Below are positions 1 to 7,477 of a DNA stretch of 31,035 nt, in pieces. The DNA is taken from the NCBI GenBank assembly GCA_047974415.1, contig JBKECH010000128.1, positions 1-31,035 on the forward strand, written 5' to 3'. The translations under genes and the position numbers were made by a program. Below the pieces are notes generated by a model. That model did no database searches. It was not told the origin of the DNA and saw only the letters and a list, made by a program, of their open reading frames with translations. The DNA comes from JBKEAJ01 sp047974415. Lineage in GTDB: Bacteria; Bacteroidota; Bacteroidia; Bacteroidales; Prolixibacteraceae. The stretch's first letter is position 1. Every line of letters starts with the position of its first letter.

Positions 1-308
1 ATAGCTTCCCCATCGGGGATTAATCTGTTTAATTGTTGAAGGTTTAGGGTTGAAGGTTGAATTGTTGGAAGTTTAGGATCTGCGCAGGGCGAACATTGTT
101 AAAATTATTAATATTTTGAGGTCTGTGCAAGGTAAATAGGGTTAAAGTTTTTGATTTGGAATGAAGGAGGAAATTTGGAATTGTTAAAAAAGCATTGGTT
201 CAAAATGTGGGCTCACCCACTCTATTCGACATAGAGCCTGTTTTTTGAACATCATTTTGGAGATCCTACCCGAGGCGGTACTTTTTGCTCACTACAAATA
301 ACATAGAG
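1..308. other. Non-coding stretch at the window edge
   Basis: No convincing reading frame is seen on either strand. The first 120 bases hold a loose, degenerate repetition of TTGAAGG/TTTAGG-like words. A small inverted repeat (GTGGGctcaCCCAC) lies near 208-221. No gene, RNA or insertion-sequence end is recognised. Confidence 0.6.
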
Positions 309-341
309 CAAAAAAAAAGCCAGCACTGTAAAGCGTTGACT
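309..341 (-). terminator. Intrinsic terminator after tRNA-Met
   Basis: On the minus strand AGTCAACGC and GTGCTGGCT pair around a TTTACA loop with one mismatch and G-U pairs. A run of nine T follows. It lies about six bases beyond the tRNA 3' end, so it is the natural end of that transcript. Confidence 0.7.
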
Positions 342-346
342 TTTTG

Positions 347-420
347 TAGCGAGAGGCGGGCTTGAACCGCCGACCTCATGATTATGAATCATGCGCTCTA
401 ACCAGCTGAGCTACCTCGCC
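347..420 (-). tRNA. tRNA-Met (CAT), elongator
   Basis: A full cloverleaf is visible on the minus strand. The acceptor arm starts GGCGAGG and its 3' strand is TCTCGCT, the D arm is GCTCAGCTGGTTAGAGC, the anticodon arm is CATGA-TTCATAA-TCATG, and the T arm is GGCGG-TTCAAGC-CCGCC. The anticodon is CAT. The first pair is G1-U72 with A73, as I recall for elongator methionine tRNAs of other bacteria. The loop and acceptor differ from the second CAT tRNA at 22985, which looks like the lysidine-modified isoleucine tRNA. CCA is not encoded. Confidence 0.9.
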
Positions 421-459
421 ATTTAGTTATCCAGAACTTGTGTTCTCCCTAACGGTGTG

Positions 460-491
460 CAAAGATAATACCTTTAAATAAAACAAGCAAG
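460..491 (-). promoter_or_regulatory. Bacteroidota sigma promoter for tRNA-Met
   Basis: The minus strand reads CTTG, then 20 bases, then TATCTTTG. The -7 box fits the Bacteroidota TAnnTTTG consensus exactly and the -33 box is one base off TTTG. Initiation would fall about 30-35 bases before the mature tRNA. Confidence 0.75.
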
Positions 492-521
492 AATTTATTT
501 TTTATTTTGTAATGCTTCTTC

Positions 522-1583
522 CTATTTCCATATTTTGCGCTCGTTTAAAGACCTGCGCCATCTGATGGCATTGCGAGAATGTTCGGCATTGGTTTTTGCA
601 AAGTTGTGGTATCCAGATAAATCATCTTTGGCGCACATAAACAAATAGTTATGCTTTTTGTGATTTAGTACGGCATCAATAAACTGAATTTCAGGAAAGC
701 AAATAGGACCAGGGGGCAGACCTTCATATTTATATGTATTGTAGGGGGAATCTTTCTCGAGGTGTTCGTACAGCACTCGTCTGATGCTCGGGTCGCCAAC
801 AGCGTATTTGACGGTAGGGTCGGATTCTAATTTCATGTTCTTTTCTAGTCTGTTTATATATAAGCCTGCAACAGTTGGAGCTTCGTCAATCTTTGCTGTT
901 TCTGATTGCACTATTGATGCCAATATTTCTACTTCGATGGGGCTTAGCCTACAGTCTTTTGCTTTGCGACAGCGTTCTTCATTCCAAAATTTCTTGTGTT
1001 CTTGCTGCATCCTTGCTACAAACTCTGAGGCATCAGTGGTCCAATATATTTCGTAAGTATTTGGAATAAACATTGTTGGGAAGTTGTCTCTTGAAAACCC
1101 ATTCTTCTTTATCAATATGTCATCCGAAAATATCTGCAATATCGAGAGCGAATCTGCTTGTATGTATTTGGACACTTTCCCTGCAAGGTCTTCGGGAGTT
1201 CTGCAATTATTGAAGGTTAGTAATACAGGCTTTTGATTACCTGCTTTGAGCATATTAACAAGCTGGTTGGCGTTCATACTTTTTGTAAGTTCGTAATTGC
1301 CAGGGAAGATATTGCTTCCGTATTTTTTCTTTTTGGCAATCCATCTTATAGCCTCCATGTTTTCTACTACCTTGCTGTTTTCTAAGAGCTTGAAGACGTC
1401 TTCTTTGTTAGCATTTTCGGGAATGAATATTGTTGCTTTTTCTGTAACTGCTGGCGAGAAGATATCACTGTATAGCTTAAATGCCACCGCTCCAGCAATA
1501 ACTAGGGCTATGGCAAAAAACAATATTACAAACTTTCCTACTTTGGGGTGCAAGATGAGCTTTCGTTTTCTGGAAATTGGCAT
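522..1583 (-). CDS. mltG: Endolytic murein transglycosylase MltG (YceG-like)
   Basis: This is a membrane-anchored lytic transglycosylase that cleaves nascent glycan strands and so sets the ends of peptidoglycan chains. The protein (353 aa from the preferred start) has a short basic cytoplasmic leader, one hydrophobic segment (about residues 15-37), then a periplasmic region. The catalytic-domain signature is clear: ASIVQSETA with the conserved glutamate, then VAGLYINRL and LESDPTVKYA, and a C-terminal NTYKYEGLPPGPI block typical of the family. I chose the ATG at 1583, which gives MPISRKRK; an upstream ATG at 1610 would add nine residues and overlap the promoter boxes. It is divergent from the gene at 1629. 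No hairpin terminator follows before the tRNA-Met promoter. Confidence 0.93.
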   Translation of the reverse strand: MPISRKRKLILHPKVGKFVILFFAIALVIAGAVAFKLYSDIFSPAVTEKATIFIPENANKEDVFKLLENSKVVENMEAIRWIAKKKKYGSNIFPGNYELTKSMNANQLVNMLKAGNQKPVLLTFNNCRTPEDLAGKVSKYIQADSLSILQIFSDDILIKKNGFSRDNFPTMFIPNTYEIYWTTDASEFVARMQQEHKKFWNEERCRKAKDCRLSPIEVEILASIVQSETAKIDEAPTVAGLYINRLEKNMKLESDPTVKYAVGDPSIRRVLYEHLEKDSPYNTYKYEGLPPGPICFPEIQFIDAVLNHKKHNYLFMCAKDDLSGYHNFAKTNAEHSRNAIRWRRSLNERKIWK

Positions 1584-1605
1584 AATTAGTATTTTTGCAA
1601 ATATA
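1567..1605. promoter_or_regulatory. Abutting divergent -7 boxes between mltG and the metallopeptidase gene
   Basis: The plus strand holds TATTTTTG at 1590-1597, directly followed by CAAATATA at 1598-1605, which is TATATTTG on the minus strand. Both match TAnnTTTG. The plus-strand box has TTTC 19 bases upstream (1567-1570). The minus-strand box has no good -33 match. The two promoters would share one short melting region. Confidence 0.45.
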
Positions 1606-1628
1606 CACAAAAAAAGAAGATAACATTA

Positions 1629-2333
1629 GTGGGGCAAGTGCGTTTAAATATCGAGGAAAAAGAAGTTACTGTAATAATGAGTAATAGACGCAGTATTAGT
1701 TTGCGTGTTGATAGTGATAAGAATATCACGATATTATGTCCCAATGGGCTAGACCTGAAATATGTCTCGCAATTTGTACGAAGAAAACAAGCATGGATTG
1801 ATAAAGCCATGAGAAAAATAGAACACAAAATAGTTCTGATATCTCTAGATGGACCAGAAAAGTATTTCTTATTAAATGGTACGACAATAAAAATAGCTAT
1901 TGAACAAAGTACTGGAACATCAGCGTCTAAATTTGAAAAGAATAAATTATCTATTTTCCCACAGAATAATAAAAAGCATGAGTATCTATCTTTAATTTGC
2001 GATTTCCTTGCAGAGCAACTGACTGATATTCAGGAACTGTTTCATGTGCTTGCAACTAGGATCACTCCCGAAAGACCCATTGACAGGGTCAGCTGGAAGT
2101 TTATGAAGTCGCGATGGGGGAGTTATTCTTCTAAGCACAATATAAGCCTAAACATTGCGCTGGTGATGTTGCCAAATGATATTCAAACTCTTGTAATTGC
2201 TCATGAACTTTGCCATATAAAAGAGCCCAATCATAGTGCTAACTTTTATGAGCACCTTGCCAGTTATTTGCCAAATCATAGAGAGTTAGATAAGAAGCTG
2301 AGCAGGTATAACTTGATGTCGGTGTTTCAGTAA
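1629..2333 (+). CDS. YgjP-type M48-like metallopeptidase domain protein (DUF45/WLM)
   Basis: This is a predicted zinc-dependent metallopeptidase of the YgjP family (234 aa); its substrates are unknown. The zinc motif HELCH lies at residues 192-196 with Glu193 as the expected general base, and His202 in EPNHS is the likely third ligand. It is preceded by the family signature WKFMKSRWGSYSSKHNISLN. The N-terminal half has the usual beta-rich RSISLRV...P pattern. The start is taken as GTG at 1629; an internal ATG (MSNRR) at 1677 would remove the first strand. Its TAA stop (2331-2333) is also the first three bases of the terminal repeat of the dispersed element at 2331. It converges on the permease gene at 2515. 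Confidence 0.85.
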   Translation: MGQVRLNIEEKEVTVIMSNRRSISLRVDSDKNITILCPNGLDLKYVSQFVRRKQAWIDKAMRKIEHKIVLISLDGPEKYFLLNGTTIKIAIEQSTGTSASKFEKNKLSIFPQNNKKHEYLSLICDFLAEQLTDIQELFHVLATRITPERPIDRVSWKFMKSRWGSYSSKHNISLNIALVMLPNDIQTLVIAHELCHIKEPNHSANFYEHLASYLPNHRELDKKLSRYNLMSVFQ

Positions 2334-2477
2334 GGTCTGTCTATAAAGTCCAATATCTGCGTTATGCTCACTTTGCGGATTAGTCATTCACACAAGTAAA
2401 CTTCCAATTCACAAAGTCTCACAAGCCTTGGTATTTAACTTTCTAGTTCAGACTCTCGACATTATGGACTAGTGCTA
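2331..2477 (+). repeat. MITE-like dispersed element, copy 1 (complete)
   Basis: About 147 bp without coding capacity. The left end reads TAAGGTCTGTCTATAAAGTC. The right end, read on the minus strand, is TAGCACTAGTCCATAATGTC, an imperfect terminal inverted repeat. The interior shares blocks with the copies at 25630 and 30070: AATATCTGCG, CACAAGTA, ACTTCCAATTCACAAA and TAGTTCAGACTCTCGACATT. The left TAA is the stop codon of the metallopeptidase gene. Confidence 0.8.
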
Positions 2478-2483
2478 CTATTG

Positions 2484-2517
2484 TAAAGTCTGTCTATAAA
2501 GTCCAATATCTGCGTTA
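2484..2517 (+). repeat. Solo left end of the same dispersed element
   Basis: TAAAGTCTGTCTATAAAGTC followed by CAATATCTGCGTTA repeats the first 34 bases of copy 1, only six bases after copy 1 ends. The rest of the element is missing. The last TTA is, on the minus strand, the TAA stop codon of the permease gene. Confidence 0.75.
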
Positions 2518-3588
2518 CTCATCGCTGATGTCAAAGTTCTTGTGTATCGGTATTTTGCCGTTGGCAGAAAGTAGCATTGCTATTTTTTGAGTGTCTTTAA
2601 ATTGAGCAAACACCAATATTAAGATAACGGTTATCGGTACGCAAAGGAACATGCCCATTATTCCCCAGAGTGTGCCAAAAAGTGCTAGAGATAGCATTAC
2701 AACTAATGGCGAAATGTTCAGTTTGTCGCCAGTAATGCGAGGTTCAACATAATTACCAACAATCATTTGTATGGCACCGACACCTATAAGTACTAAAATA
2801 AATTTATTAAATGACTCGAACTGAATAAGAGCCATCAAAGATGGGAATATAGTTGCTATGATGGAGCCTATTGATGGGATATAATTGAATAAGAATATTA
2901 AAAAGGCCCAAAAGACAGCAAAATCCACGCCTATAATTATTAATAAGATGTAACTAGCACCAGCAGTCAACAAACTAACAGCCGTTTTTAAGGTGATATA
3001 AGTTTGTGTTACTGAGCCAATTTGTTTGATAATGTCGCTAGCCTCGGCAAATTTTGTCCTGTTTGGAAACATTGCCTTCATCTTAAGTGGAAAAGCGAAA
3101 TACTCTATTACGAGAAAGACCAGATAAATAAGAATTAGTACTACATTGCTAGCAAATGCAGACATCGTATTTATGAAGCTTGTCATGTATTTGATTATTT
3201 GTTCATTATTTGATATGCTTCTAAAAACTTCATTCTGCTCCATGCCTGGAATATGCGATATTTTCTCGGATATGGAGAGGGTCATATTCTTGATGTTTTC
3301 GTTGTATTTGGGAAATTGGTCAATCATGTTGTAGATGCTCTGTGTTAGCATGGTTCCGATAACTGTTCCAATAAGCACCAGAACAACAAATGCCCCTGCA
3401 ATCCGTATTCCTTCGGGTATTTGTCGTCCTTTGATTTTTATTTTGCCGATTTTATTAGACACTCCTATCACAAGTAGCCATATTACCAAGGACATTATAA
3501 ACGGAATAATGATATCTTTCCCATAGAATGCGGCTACAAACAGTAGAGTGGCGATGACCAACCAGTATGTTAATTTCTGAGCCCTCAT
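2515..3588 (-). CDS. AI-2E family transporter (PerM/YdiK-like permease)
   Basis: This is an inner-membrane protein of the AI-2E transporter superfamily (357 aa). It has about eight hydrophobic segments: two near the N terminus (residues 8-40), one around 65-85, one around 140-165, and a cluster from about 205 to 330. A cytosolic-looking loop of about 60 residues (MIDQFPKYNENI...) follows the third segment, as is usual. The conserved FNYIPSIGSIIA and YVEPRITGDKLNISPLVVMLSL blocks are present and diagnostic. Members export varied small molecules or ions, and the name does not prove AI-2 transport. It sits 25 bases downstream of the SIMPL gene on the same strand, a likely two-gene operon. Its stop codon lies inside a solo end of the dispersed repeat. 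Confidence 0.88.
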   Translation of the reverse strand: MRAQKLTYWLVIATLLFVAAFYGKDIIIPFIMSLVIWLLVIGVSNKIGKIKIKGRQIPEGIRIAGAFVVLVLIGTVIGTMLTQSIYNMIDQFPKYNENIKNMTLSISEKISHIPGMEQNEVFRSISNNEQIIKYMTSFINTMSAFASNVVLILIYLVFLVIEYFAFPLKMKAMFPNRTKFAEASDIIKQIGSVTQTYITLKTAVSLLTAGASYILLIIIGVDFAVFWAFLIFLFNYIPSIGSIIATIFPSLMALIQFESFNKFILVLIGVGAIQMIVGNYVEPRITGDKLNISPLVVMLSLALFGTLWGIMGMFLCVPITVILILVFAQFKDTQKIAMLLSANGKIPIHKNFDISDE

Positions 3589-3613
3589 GTGCTTATGCTT
3601 AGTTTCTTAATTG

Positions 3614-4330
3614 TCAGATGGCAAAAATTACGCTTATGGTTGTAGAGACTTTCATTTGCTTGAAATTTAAATCCTGAACATTGTTTACATTCTCGTTGAC
3701 TTTTGCGCGCACGAGACCAAGACTAAGCATACTGTCGGAGTACATAGGCGCAAATGAGTTGGTGTTCATGATGTTAATCTTCAATACGGCACCTAGTTGT
3801 TCTCCCACTGCACTAAGTATTTCTGTGCATTCATATTTAGCTTTTACCAGGGCTCGTTTTTTTAGTTCTAGCTCTATTTCTTTAATGTTGCTGACTTCTG
3901 TTTTTACAATTTTAAATTTAGATACGCCAAGCTCTTCGCACACCAACATGGTTTGGAATGCTTTTTTGGGGGAGCTAAGTTCCAATAAGTATGATTTACT
4001 TTTCACTACGTTGCGTCCTTTTAGAAACCCCGATTCTATATCGCTCGACATATTGTCAACTTTTAATTCCTTGTTTGTGTCAATGTCGAGGCTTTTGAGT
4101 GCCTGAGTAAGCTTGTCCTCCTGAGCTTCGACACTCTGGCTACCCTTCATATCTTCCTCGTTAAGGGTTATGGAAATAGTTATTTTGTCTATATTTACCA
4201 TTGTATCTATGCTTATTGTCGTTTCCATATACGCTCTGTCAAGAAAATTCTTTTCTTGTGCTTTTAATGAACTCATAAATGTAAAACAGCTAATAATCAA
4301 AGATACAGTGCTTATTTTCAAGCTTTTCAT
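3614..4330 (-). CDS. SIMPL (DUF541) domain periplasmic protein
   Basis: The 238-residue product begins with a Sec signal peptide (MKSLKIS, a hydrophobic core, cut near SSLKA-QEK). It is followed by one SIMPL/DUF541 domain, recognisable from the ITISITLNEEDMKGSQSVEAQEDKLTQALK region, the NVVKSKSYLLELSSPKKAFQTM block and the C-terminal KQMKVSTTISVIFAI strand. SIMPL proteins are periplasmic or surface proteins whose biochemical role is poorly understood; some are tied to oxidative-stress tolerance. It is the first gene of a likely operon with the permease at 2515. Its promoter region overlaps that of the divergent START-like gene. Confidence 0.78.
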   Translation of the reverse strand: MKSLKISTVSLIISCFTFMSSLKAQEKNFLDRAYMETTISIDTMVNIDKITISITLNEEDMKGSQSVEAQEDKLTQALKSLDIDTNKELKVDNMSSDIESGFLKGRNVVKSKSYLLELSSPKKAFQTMLVCEELGVSKFKIVKTEVSNIKEIELELKKRALVKAKYECTEILSAVGEQLGAVLKINIMNTNSFAPMYSDSMLSLGLVRAKVNENVNNVQDLNFKQMKVSTTISVIFAI

Positions 4331-4357
4331 GTCGATATTTTTTAATATTTAGAACTG

Positions 4358-4389
4358 CTAATGTAGCAAAAAATTTGGAGATGTACAAT
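4358..4389 (-). promoter_or_regulatory. Candidate promoter for the SIMPL-permease operon
   Basis: The minus strand reads ATTG, then 20 bases, then TACATTAG. Each box is one base off the TTTG/TAnnTTTG consensus and the spacing is right. It overlaps the divergent promoter at 4374-4405. Confidence 0.4.
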
Positions 4390-4405
4390 TTTATTATTAA
4401 ATTTG
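4374..4405 (+). promoter_or_regulatory. Bacteroidota sigma promoter for the START-like gene
   Basis: TTTG (4374-4377), then 20 bases, then TAAATTTG (4398-4405), an exact match to the Bacteroidota consensus. Initiation near 4411 would leave a leader of about 50 bases before the ATG at 4461. Confidence 0.7.
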
Positions 4406-4460
4406 CGTAAATCTTATAATTAATAGAAGCTAGAGACTTCTCTAAAAAACTATCTGCCGT

Positions 4461-4835
4461 ATGAAAACGAATTTTACATTAGAATTTATATTGAATACTT
4501 CCCCTGAGATTTTGTATAAAAGACTTCACTCAGCCGTGGGCTTGTCGGAATGGTTTGCCGACAATGTCGATGTGGATAAAGATATCTTTACCTTTACTTG
4601 GGATGGTGTTGATCAGCAAGCAAGGCGCACTAAAGTGAAACAAAATCAGTTGGTTAGATTTGAGTGGATAGACGAGGAAGAGCCTAACTTCTTTGAGTTT
4701 ATTGTCGAGAAGGACGAAATGACTGGCGATGTATCTCTTATAGTGTCAGACAACGCAGAAGAAGACGAAGTCGACGACACAAAGGATCTTTGGAATCAGC
4801 AGATTAATGACTTAAGGAATGTTATAGGAGGGTGA
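4461..4835 (+). CDS. START-like (SRPBCC fold) domain protein
   Basis: This is a small acidic cytoplasmic protein (124 aa) with the START-like/AHSA1-type fold pattern: an N-terminal strand (TNFTLEFILNTSPEILYKRL), the GLSEWFADNVDVD turn, a TFTWDGVDQQARR strand pair, and a C-terminal helix LWNQQINDLRNVIGG. Proteins of this length and pattern are widespread single-copy genes in Bacteroidota; ligand and role are not established. The stop codon sits in the loop of a small GC hairpin (4827-4842) that also lies before the convergent phnA-like gene. Confidence 0.75.
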   Translation: MKTNFTLEFILNTSPEILYKRLHSAVGLSEWFADNVDVDKDIFTFTWDGVDQQARRTKVKQNQLVRFEWIDEEEPNFFEFIVEKDEMTGDVSLIVSDNAEEDEVDDTKDLWNQQINDLRNVIGG

Positions 4836-4842
4836 CCCCTCC
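4827..4842. terminator. Short GC hairpin between convergent genes
   Basis: GGAGGG-TGAC-CCCTCC forms a six-bp stem with the START-like stop codon in its loop. There is no long T run on either side, so it is at best a weak or bidirectional terminator. Confidence 0.3.
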
Positions 4843-4845
4843 CCT

Positions 4846-5412
4846 CTAGTTCTTCTTCACATACTGTGTTAGGATTACAATTTGCTGACCATTTACCCGA
4901 CCCTCGATGTGCTCTGCATTGTCGTGAACTATAGAAATATTCCTCACCGCTGTTCCTCGCTTGGCAGTAAAGCCTGCTCCTTTCACGTTTAAGTCTTTTA
5001 TCAGAACCACAGTGTCGCCTGCGCTTAGTGTTGCGCCATTGCTATCCTTGTGTACAATTTCATTGTTGTCCTGCACTCCTTGCTTTGCCCACTTCAGCGT
5101 TTCTTCGTCAAGATAAAGAATGTCTCGTAGATCGTTTGCCCACCCTTCGTTTTTCAACTTATGTAGCATGCGCCACGCCAGCACCTGCACTGCAGGAACG
5201 GCGCTCCATGCCGAGTCGTTGAGGCAACGCCAATGATTGACGTTGTCGATACTGTCAGTTTCTACTCCTGTCAAGCATTTAGCGCATAAAAGTACGCATT
5301 TGTCACTATTATTTTCCTCTACGGGAGGAATTGCATATACGCTCAATTCTTTGTCAGAGCTACAAAGCTCGCACTTGTTCTCGCTTCTTGTTCTTAGGGC
5401 TGTTTCTATCAT
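4846..5412 (-). CDS. PhnA/YjdM family zinc-ribbon protein
   Basis: The 188-residue protein has an N-terminal treble-clef or zinc-ribbon region with cysteines C14, C17, C39, C43 and C46 (KCELC and CVLLCAKC). Its C-terminal region carries the family hallmarks: LSAGDTVVLIKDLNVKGAGFTAKRGTAVRNI and GRVNGQQIVILTQYVKK. Despite the historical name, this family does not itself degrade phosphonates and its function is unclear; no phosphonate genes are nearby. It lies five bases downstream of the metallophosphoesterase gene on the same strand, so the two are probably co-transcribed. Confidence 0.88.
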   Translation of the reverse strand: MIETALRTRSENKCELCSSDKELSVYAIPPVEENNSDKCVLLCAKCLTGVETDSIDNVNHWRCLNDSAWSAVPAVQVLAWRMLHKLKNEGWANDLRDILYLDEETLKWAKQGVQDNNEIVHKDSNGATLSAGDTVVLIKDLNVKGAGFTAKRGTAVRNISIVHDNAEHIEGRVNGQQIVILTQYVKKN

Positions 5413-5417
5413 TGTTA

Positions 5418-6647
5418 TTATTTTAGATGTATTGTTATGACCGTAATCTCAGGTGGCATACCTGACCTTAGAGGAATACCAACACAGCCAAGACCTACGT
5501 TGACATACAGGTGTTTATCGTTGTAAGTGTACAATCCTTTCCAGTATTTATAGATAAATCTCGATAGACTGTAAGTCTTGCCGAAAAAATTGACCCCCGA
5601 TTGCATCCCATGCGTATGCCCCGAAAGCGTGAGGTCAATATTCATTGTATTATTTTCTTTAATGTTATATTCCCAGAAATCTGGATTGTGAGATAACAGA
5701 ATCTTGTTTATGGCGTTGGGAACACCCTCCAAAGCATCTTCAATATTGCCTTCTTGGTCAAATCCATGTGCTTTGCCCCAATTGTCGATACCTAACAAGG
5801 CTAGTTTGTCCTGTCCTCTTTCGAATATTACCGATTCGTTGCGTAACAGTTGAAAACCACACTTACCATAGCCATCTACTATGTCTTGGAAATTTTTTTC
5901 TTCTTGGGCTTTGTTGTCCCAATTGGCATAATGTCCATAATCGTGGTTGCCAAGCACTGCATATACACCCCTCTTAGCTTTTATTTTCCTAAATACTTCG
6001 CACCATTCATTGGAAATCTCCGAGGCAAAAGTGTTTACCATGTCTCCTGTGTGAACAACAATATCCGCTTGCTCGTCATTAATCAATTCCACAGCACGAG
6101 CGATATCCTCGTAGTTCTCTCCAAAAGTTCCTAGATGAACATCTGATATCTGCACTATCTTAAAGCCTCTGAACCGTTCTGGTAGATTAGGAATTGGCAC
6201 CGAAACTTTTTGAATTTTAAAATTAAACCTTTCGTGCAATGCCCCTGAAGCAATAAGCCCGAAGTTCGCAAAAGCCGCCAGAACTCCTGCCTTTGCAATA
6301 AATCGCCTTCGACCCTTGTCTGCCATTCTTTGCTTGGGGGCGAAGGCTTGTTTTACTGTGCCAACAAGCACATCGAGTGCCCAAAACACCATAAAGACCA
6401 GTTTAGGAATATAGAAAAGAATGAAAAAATATAAGACCCATCCTACGTTAAGCAACTCCTTCCCATTCTGCGCTTTGCTAAAGCTTTGTAAGGCATATAG
6501 CAAAGCAATGACTGTCAGTGCAACGAATATTAAGTGCATAGAAAGTAAAATCTTTCTAGTTTGATTTTTAAGTTTTCTTAATTCAAAGAAGATAATAATA
6601 TCAGCCGCAAAAAGTGGAAGTAATATTATCAAAAGGTACACTTGCAT
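5418..6647 (-). CDS. Membrane-anchored metallophosphoesterase (YkuE/calcineurin-like)
   Basis: The protein (409 aa) starts with three to four hydrophobic segments (about residues 2-22, 35-55, 68-97) and a basic stretch with a further hydrophobic segment (113-136). A calcineurin-like phosphoesterase domain follows. All the metal motifs are visible: SDVHLG (Asp169, His171), HTGDMV (Asp202), GNHDYG (Asn234, His235), LLSHNPD and SGHTHGMQSG. The segment near residue 113 (RRRFIAKAGVLAAF) resembles a twin-arginine-like or signal-anchor stretch, as is common in this family. Substrates may be phospholipid-linked or periplasmic phosphoesters, but nothing here fixes this. A TATTTTTG box lies about 55 bases upstream. 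Confidence 0.85.
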   Translation of the reverse strand: MQVYLLIILLPLFAADIIIFFELRKLKNQTRKILLSMHLIFVALTVIALLYALQSFSKAQNGKELLNVGWVLYFFILFYIPKLVFMVFWALDVLVGTVKQAFAPKQRMADKGRRRFIAKAGVLAAFANFGLIASGALHERFNFKIQKVSVPIPNLPERFRGFKIVQISDVHLGTFGENYEDIARAVELINDEQADIVVHTGDMVNTFASEISNEWCEVFRKIKAKRGVYAVLGNHDYGHYANWDNKAQEEKNFQDIVDGYGKCGFQLLRNESVIFERGQDKLALLGIDNWGKAHGFDQEGNIEDALEGVPNAINKILLSHNPDFWEYNIKENNTMNIDLTLSGHTHGMQSGVNFFGKTYSLSRFIYKYWKGLYTYNDKHLYVNVGLGCVGIPLRSGMPPEITVITIHLK

Positions 6648-6701
6648 CTAAAAGTATTTTAAGGTATAAACGACATATAATCACATTCTTCTATTACAAC
6701 G

Positions 6702-6709
6702 CAAAAATA
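6702..6709 (-). promoter_or_regulatory. Candidate -7 box for the metallophosphoesterase operon
   Basis: TATTTTTG on the minus strand matches TAnnTTTG. The region 19-21 bases upstream has no TTTG, so only half of the promoter is supported. Confidence 0.35.
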
Positions 6710-6747
6710 CGAATTTTGTTTTAACTCGATTTCCCAAATTATCTACC

Positions 6748-6755
6748 TAACTTTG
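6748..6755 (+). promoter_or_regulatory. Possible -7 box in front of rsmG
   Basis: TAACTTTG matches TAnnTTTG but ends four bases before the rsmG ATG, and the nearest TTTG is too far upstream. If real it would give an almost leaderless mRNA. Confidence 0.25.
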
Positions 6756-6759
6756 CCTT

Positions 6760-7380
6760 ATGGATATTATTTTGAAATATTTTCCCCAGTTAGATGCGGG
6801 GAAGTTGGAAAAATTTGAAAAACTGCAAGGTTTGTACGCTGAGTGGAATGAGAAAATAAACGTTATATCTCGCAAGGACATTGATTTGCTATACGAAAGA
6901 CACGTCCTGCACTCCTTGTCCATCGCAAAGTTTACCAAGTTCGCCCCACAGTCCTCGATCTTAGACATAGGAACAGGAGGAGGCTTCCCTGGTATCCCCT
7001 TGGCAATAATGTTCCCGGACCTAAGGTTTACATTGGTAGACTCCATTGCCAAGAAAATCAAAGTTGTAAACGAGGTCGCAAGTTCTTTAGGTCTTTGTAA
7101 CGTTAATGCTTTCCAAGGTCGGGCGGAGAATATCAAGGATAAATTTGACTTTGTCGTGTGCCGTGCCGTAACCGCAATGCCTGCAATCGTCGGATGGATG
7201 AACGGAAAGATAAAAACTGAAAATAACAATCCTATTCCCAATGGGATTATATGCCTAAAAGGTGGAGATTTAAACGAAGAACTATCCAAATATAAATGTA
7301 AAACAGAACTTCTAGAACTGTCATCTCTCTTTGAAGAAGAGTTCTTCGACACAAAAAAAATAGTTTACTTCCACTATTAA
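6760..7380 (+). CDS. rsmG: 16S rRNA (guanine527-N7)-methyltransferase RsmG (GidB)
   Basis: RsmG methylates G527 in the 530 loop of 16S rRNA using S-adenosylmethionine. The 206-residue length is normal. The opening helix pair (FEKLQGLYAEWNEKINVISRKD) and RHVLHSLSIAKF are family hallmarks. The SAM site ILDIGTGGGFPGIPLAI spans about residues 67-83, followed by the acidic TLVDSIAKK motif and FQGRAE, and VCRAVTAMP lies near residue 144. It is a single-gene unit here: the gene before it is divergent and the next gene begins a separate transcript about 100 bases on. Confidence 0.95.
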   Translation: MDIILKYFPQLDAGKLEKFEKLQGLYAEWNEKINVISRKDIDLLYERHVLHSLSIAKFTKFAPQSSILDIGTGGGFPGIPLAIMFPDLRFTLVDSIAKKIKVVNEVASSLGLCNVNAFQGRAENIKDKFDFVVCRAVTAMPAIVGWMNGKIKTENNNPIPNGIICLKGGDLNEELSKYKCKTELLELSSLFEEEFFDTKKIVYFHY

Positions 7381-7477
7381 AAACCACCAAATATTAATAG
7401 TTTTCTTTAAATTCGTGTTTATCCTGTGTGTTTTTATCGTATATTAGCGCTTTTAATACACATTCAAACATGTTTCT

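Noticed and set aside
208..260. Inverted repeat GTGGG/CCCAC and a TAGAGCCTGT word near the window start as an element end
   Set aside because: Similarity to the dispersed element stops after about ten bases, and the interior does not match any copy.
2515..3588. AI-2 quorum-sensing exporter
   Set aside because: The family name is historical; no luxS or lsr genes are nearby and members move many substrates.
4846..5412. Phosphonate degradation enzyme
   Set aside because: PhnA/YjdM zinc-ribbon proteins are not phosphonatases, and no phn genes flank it.
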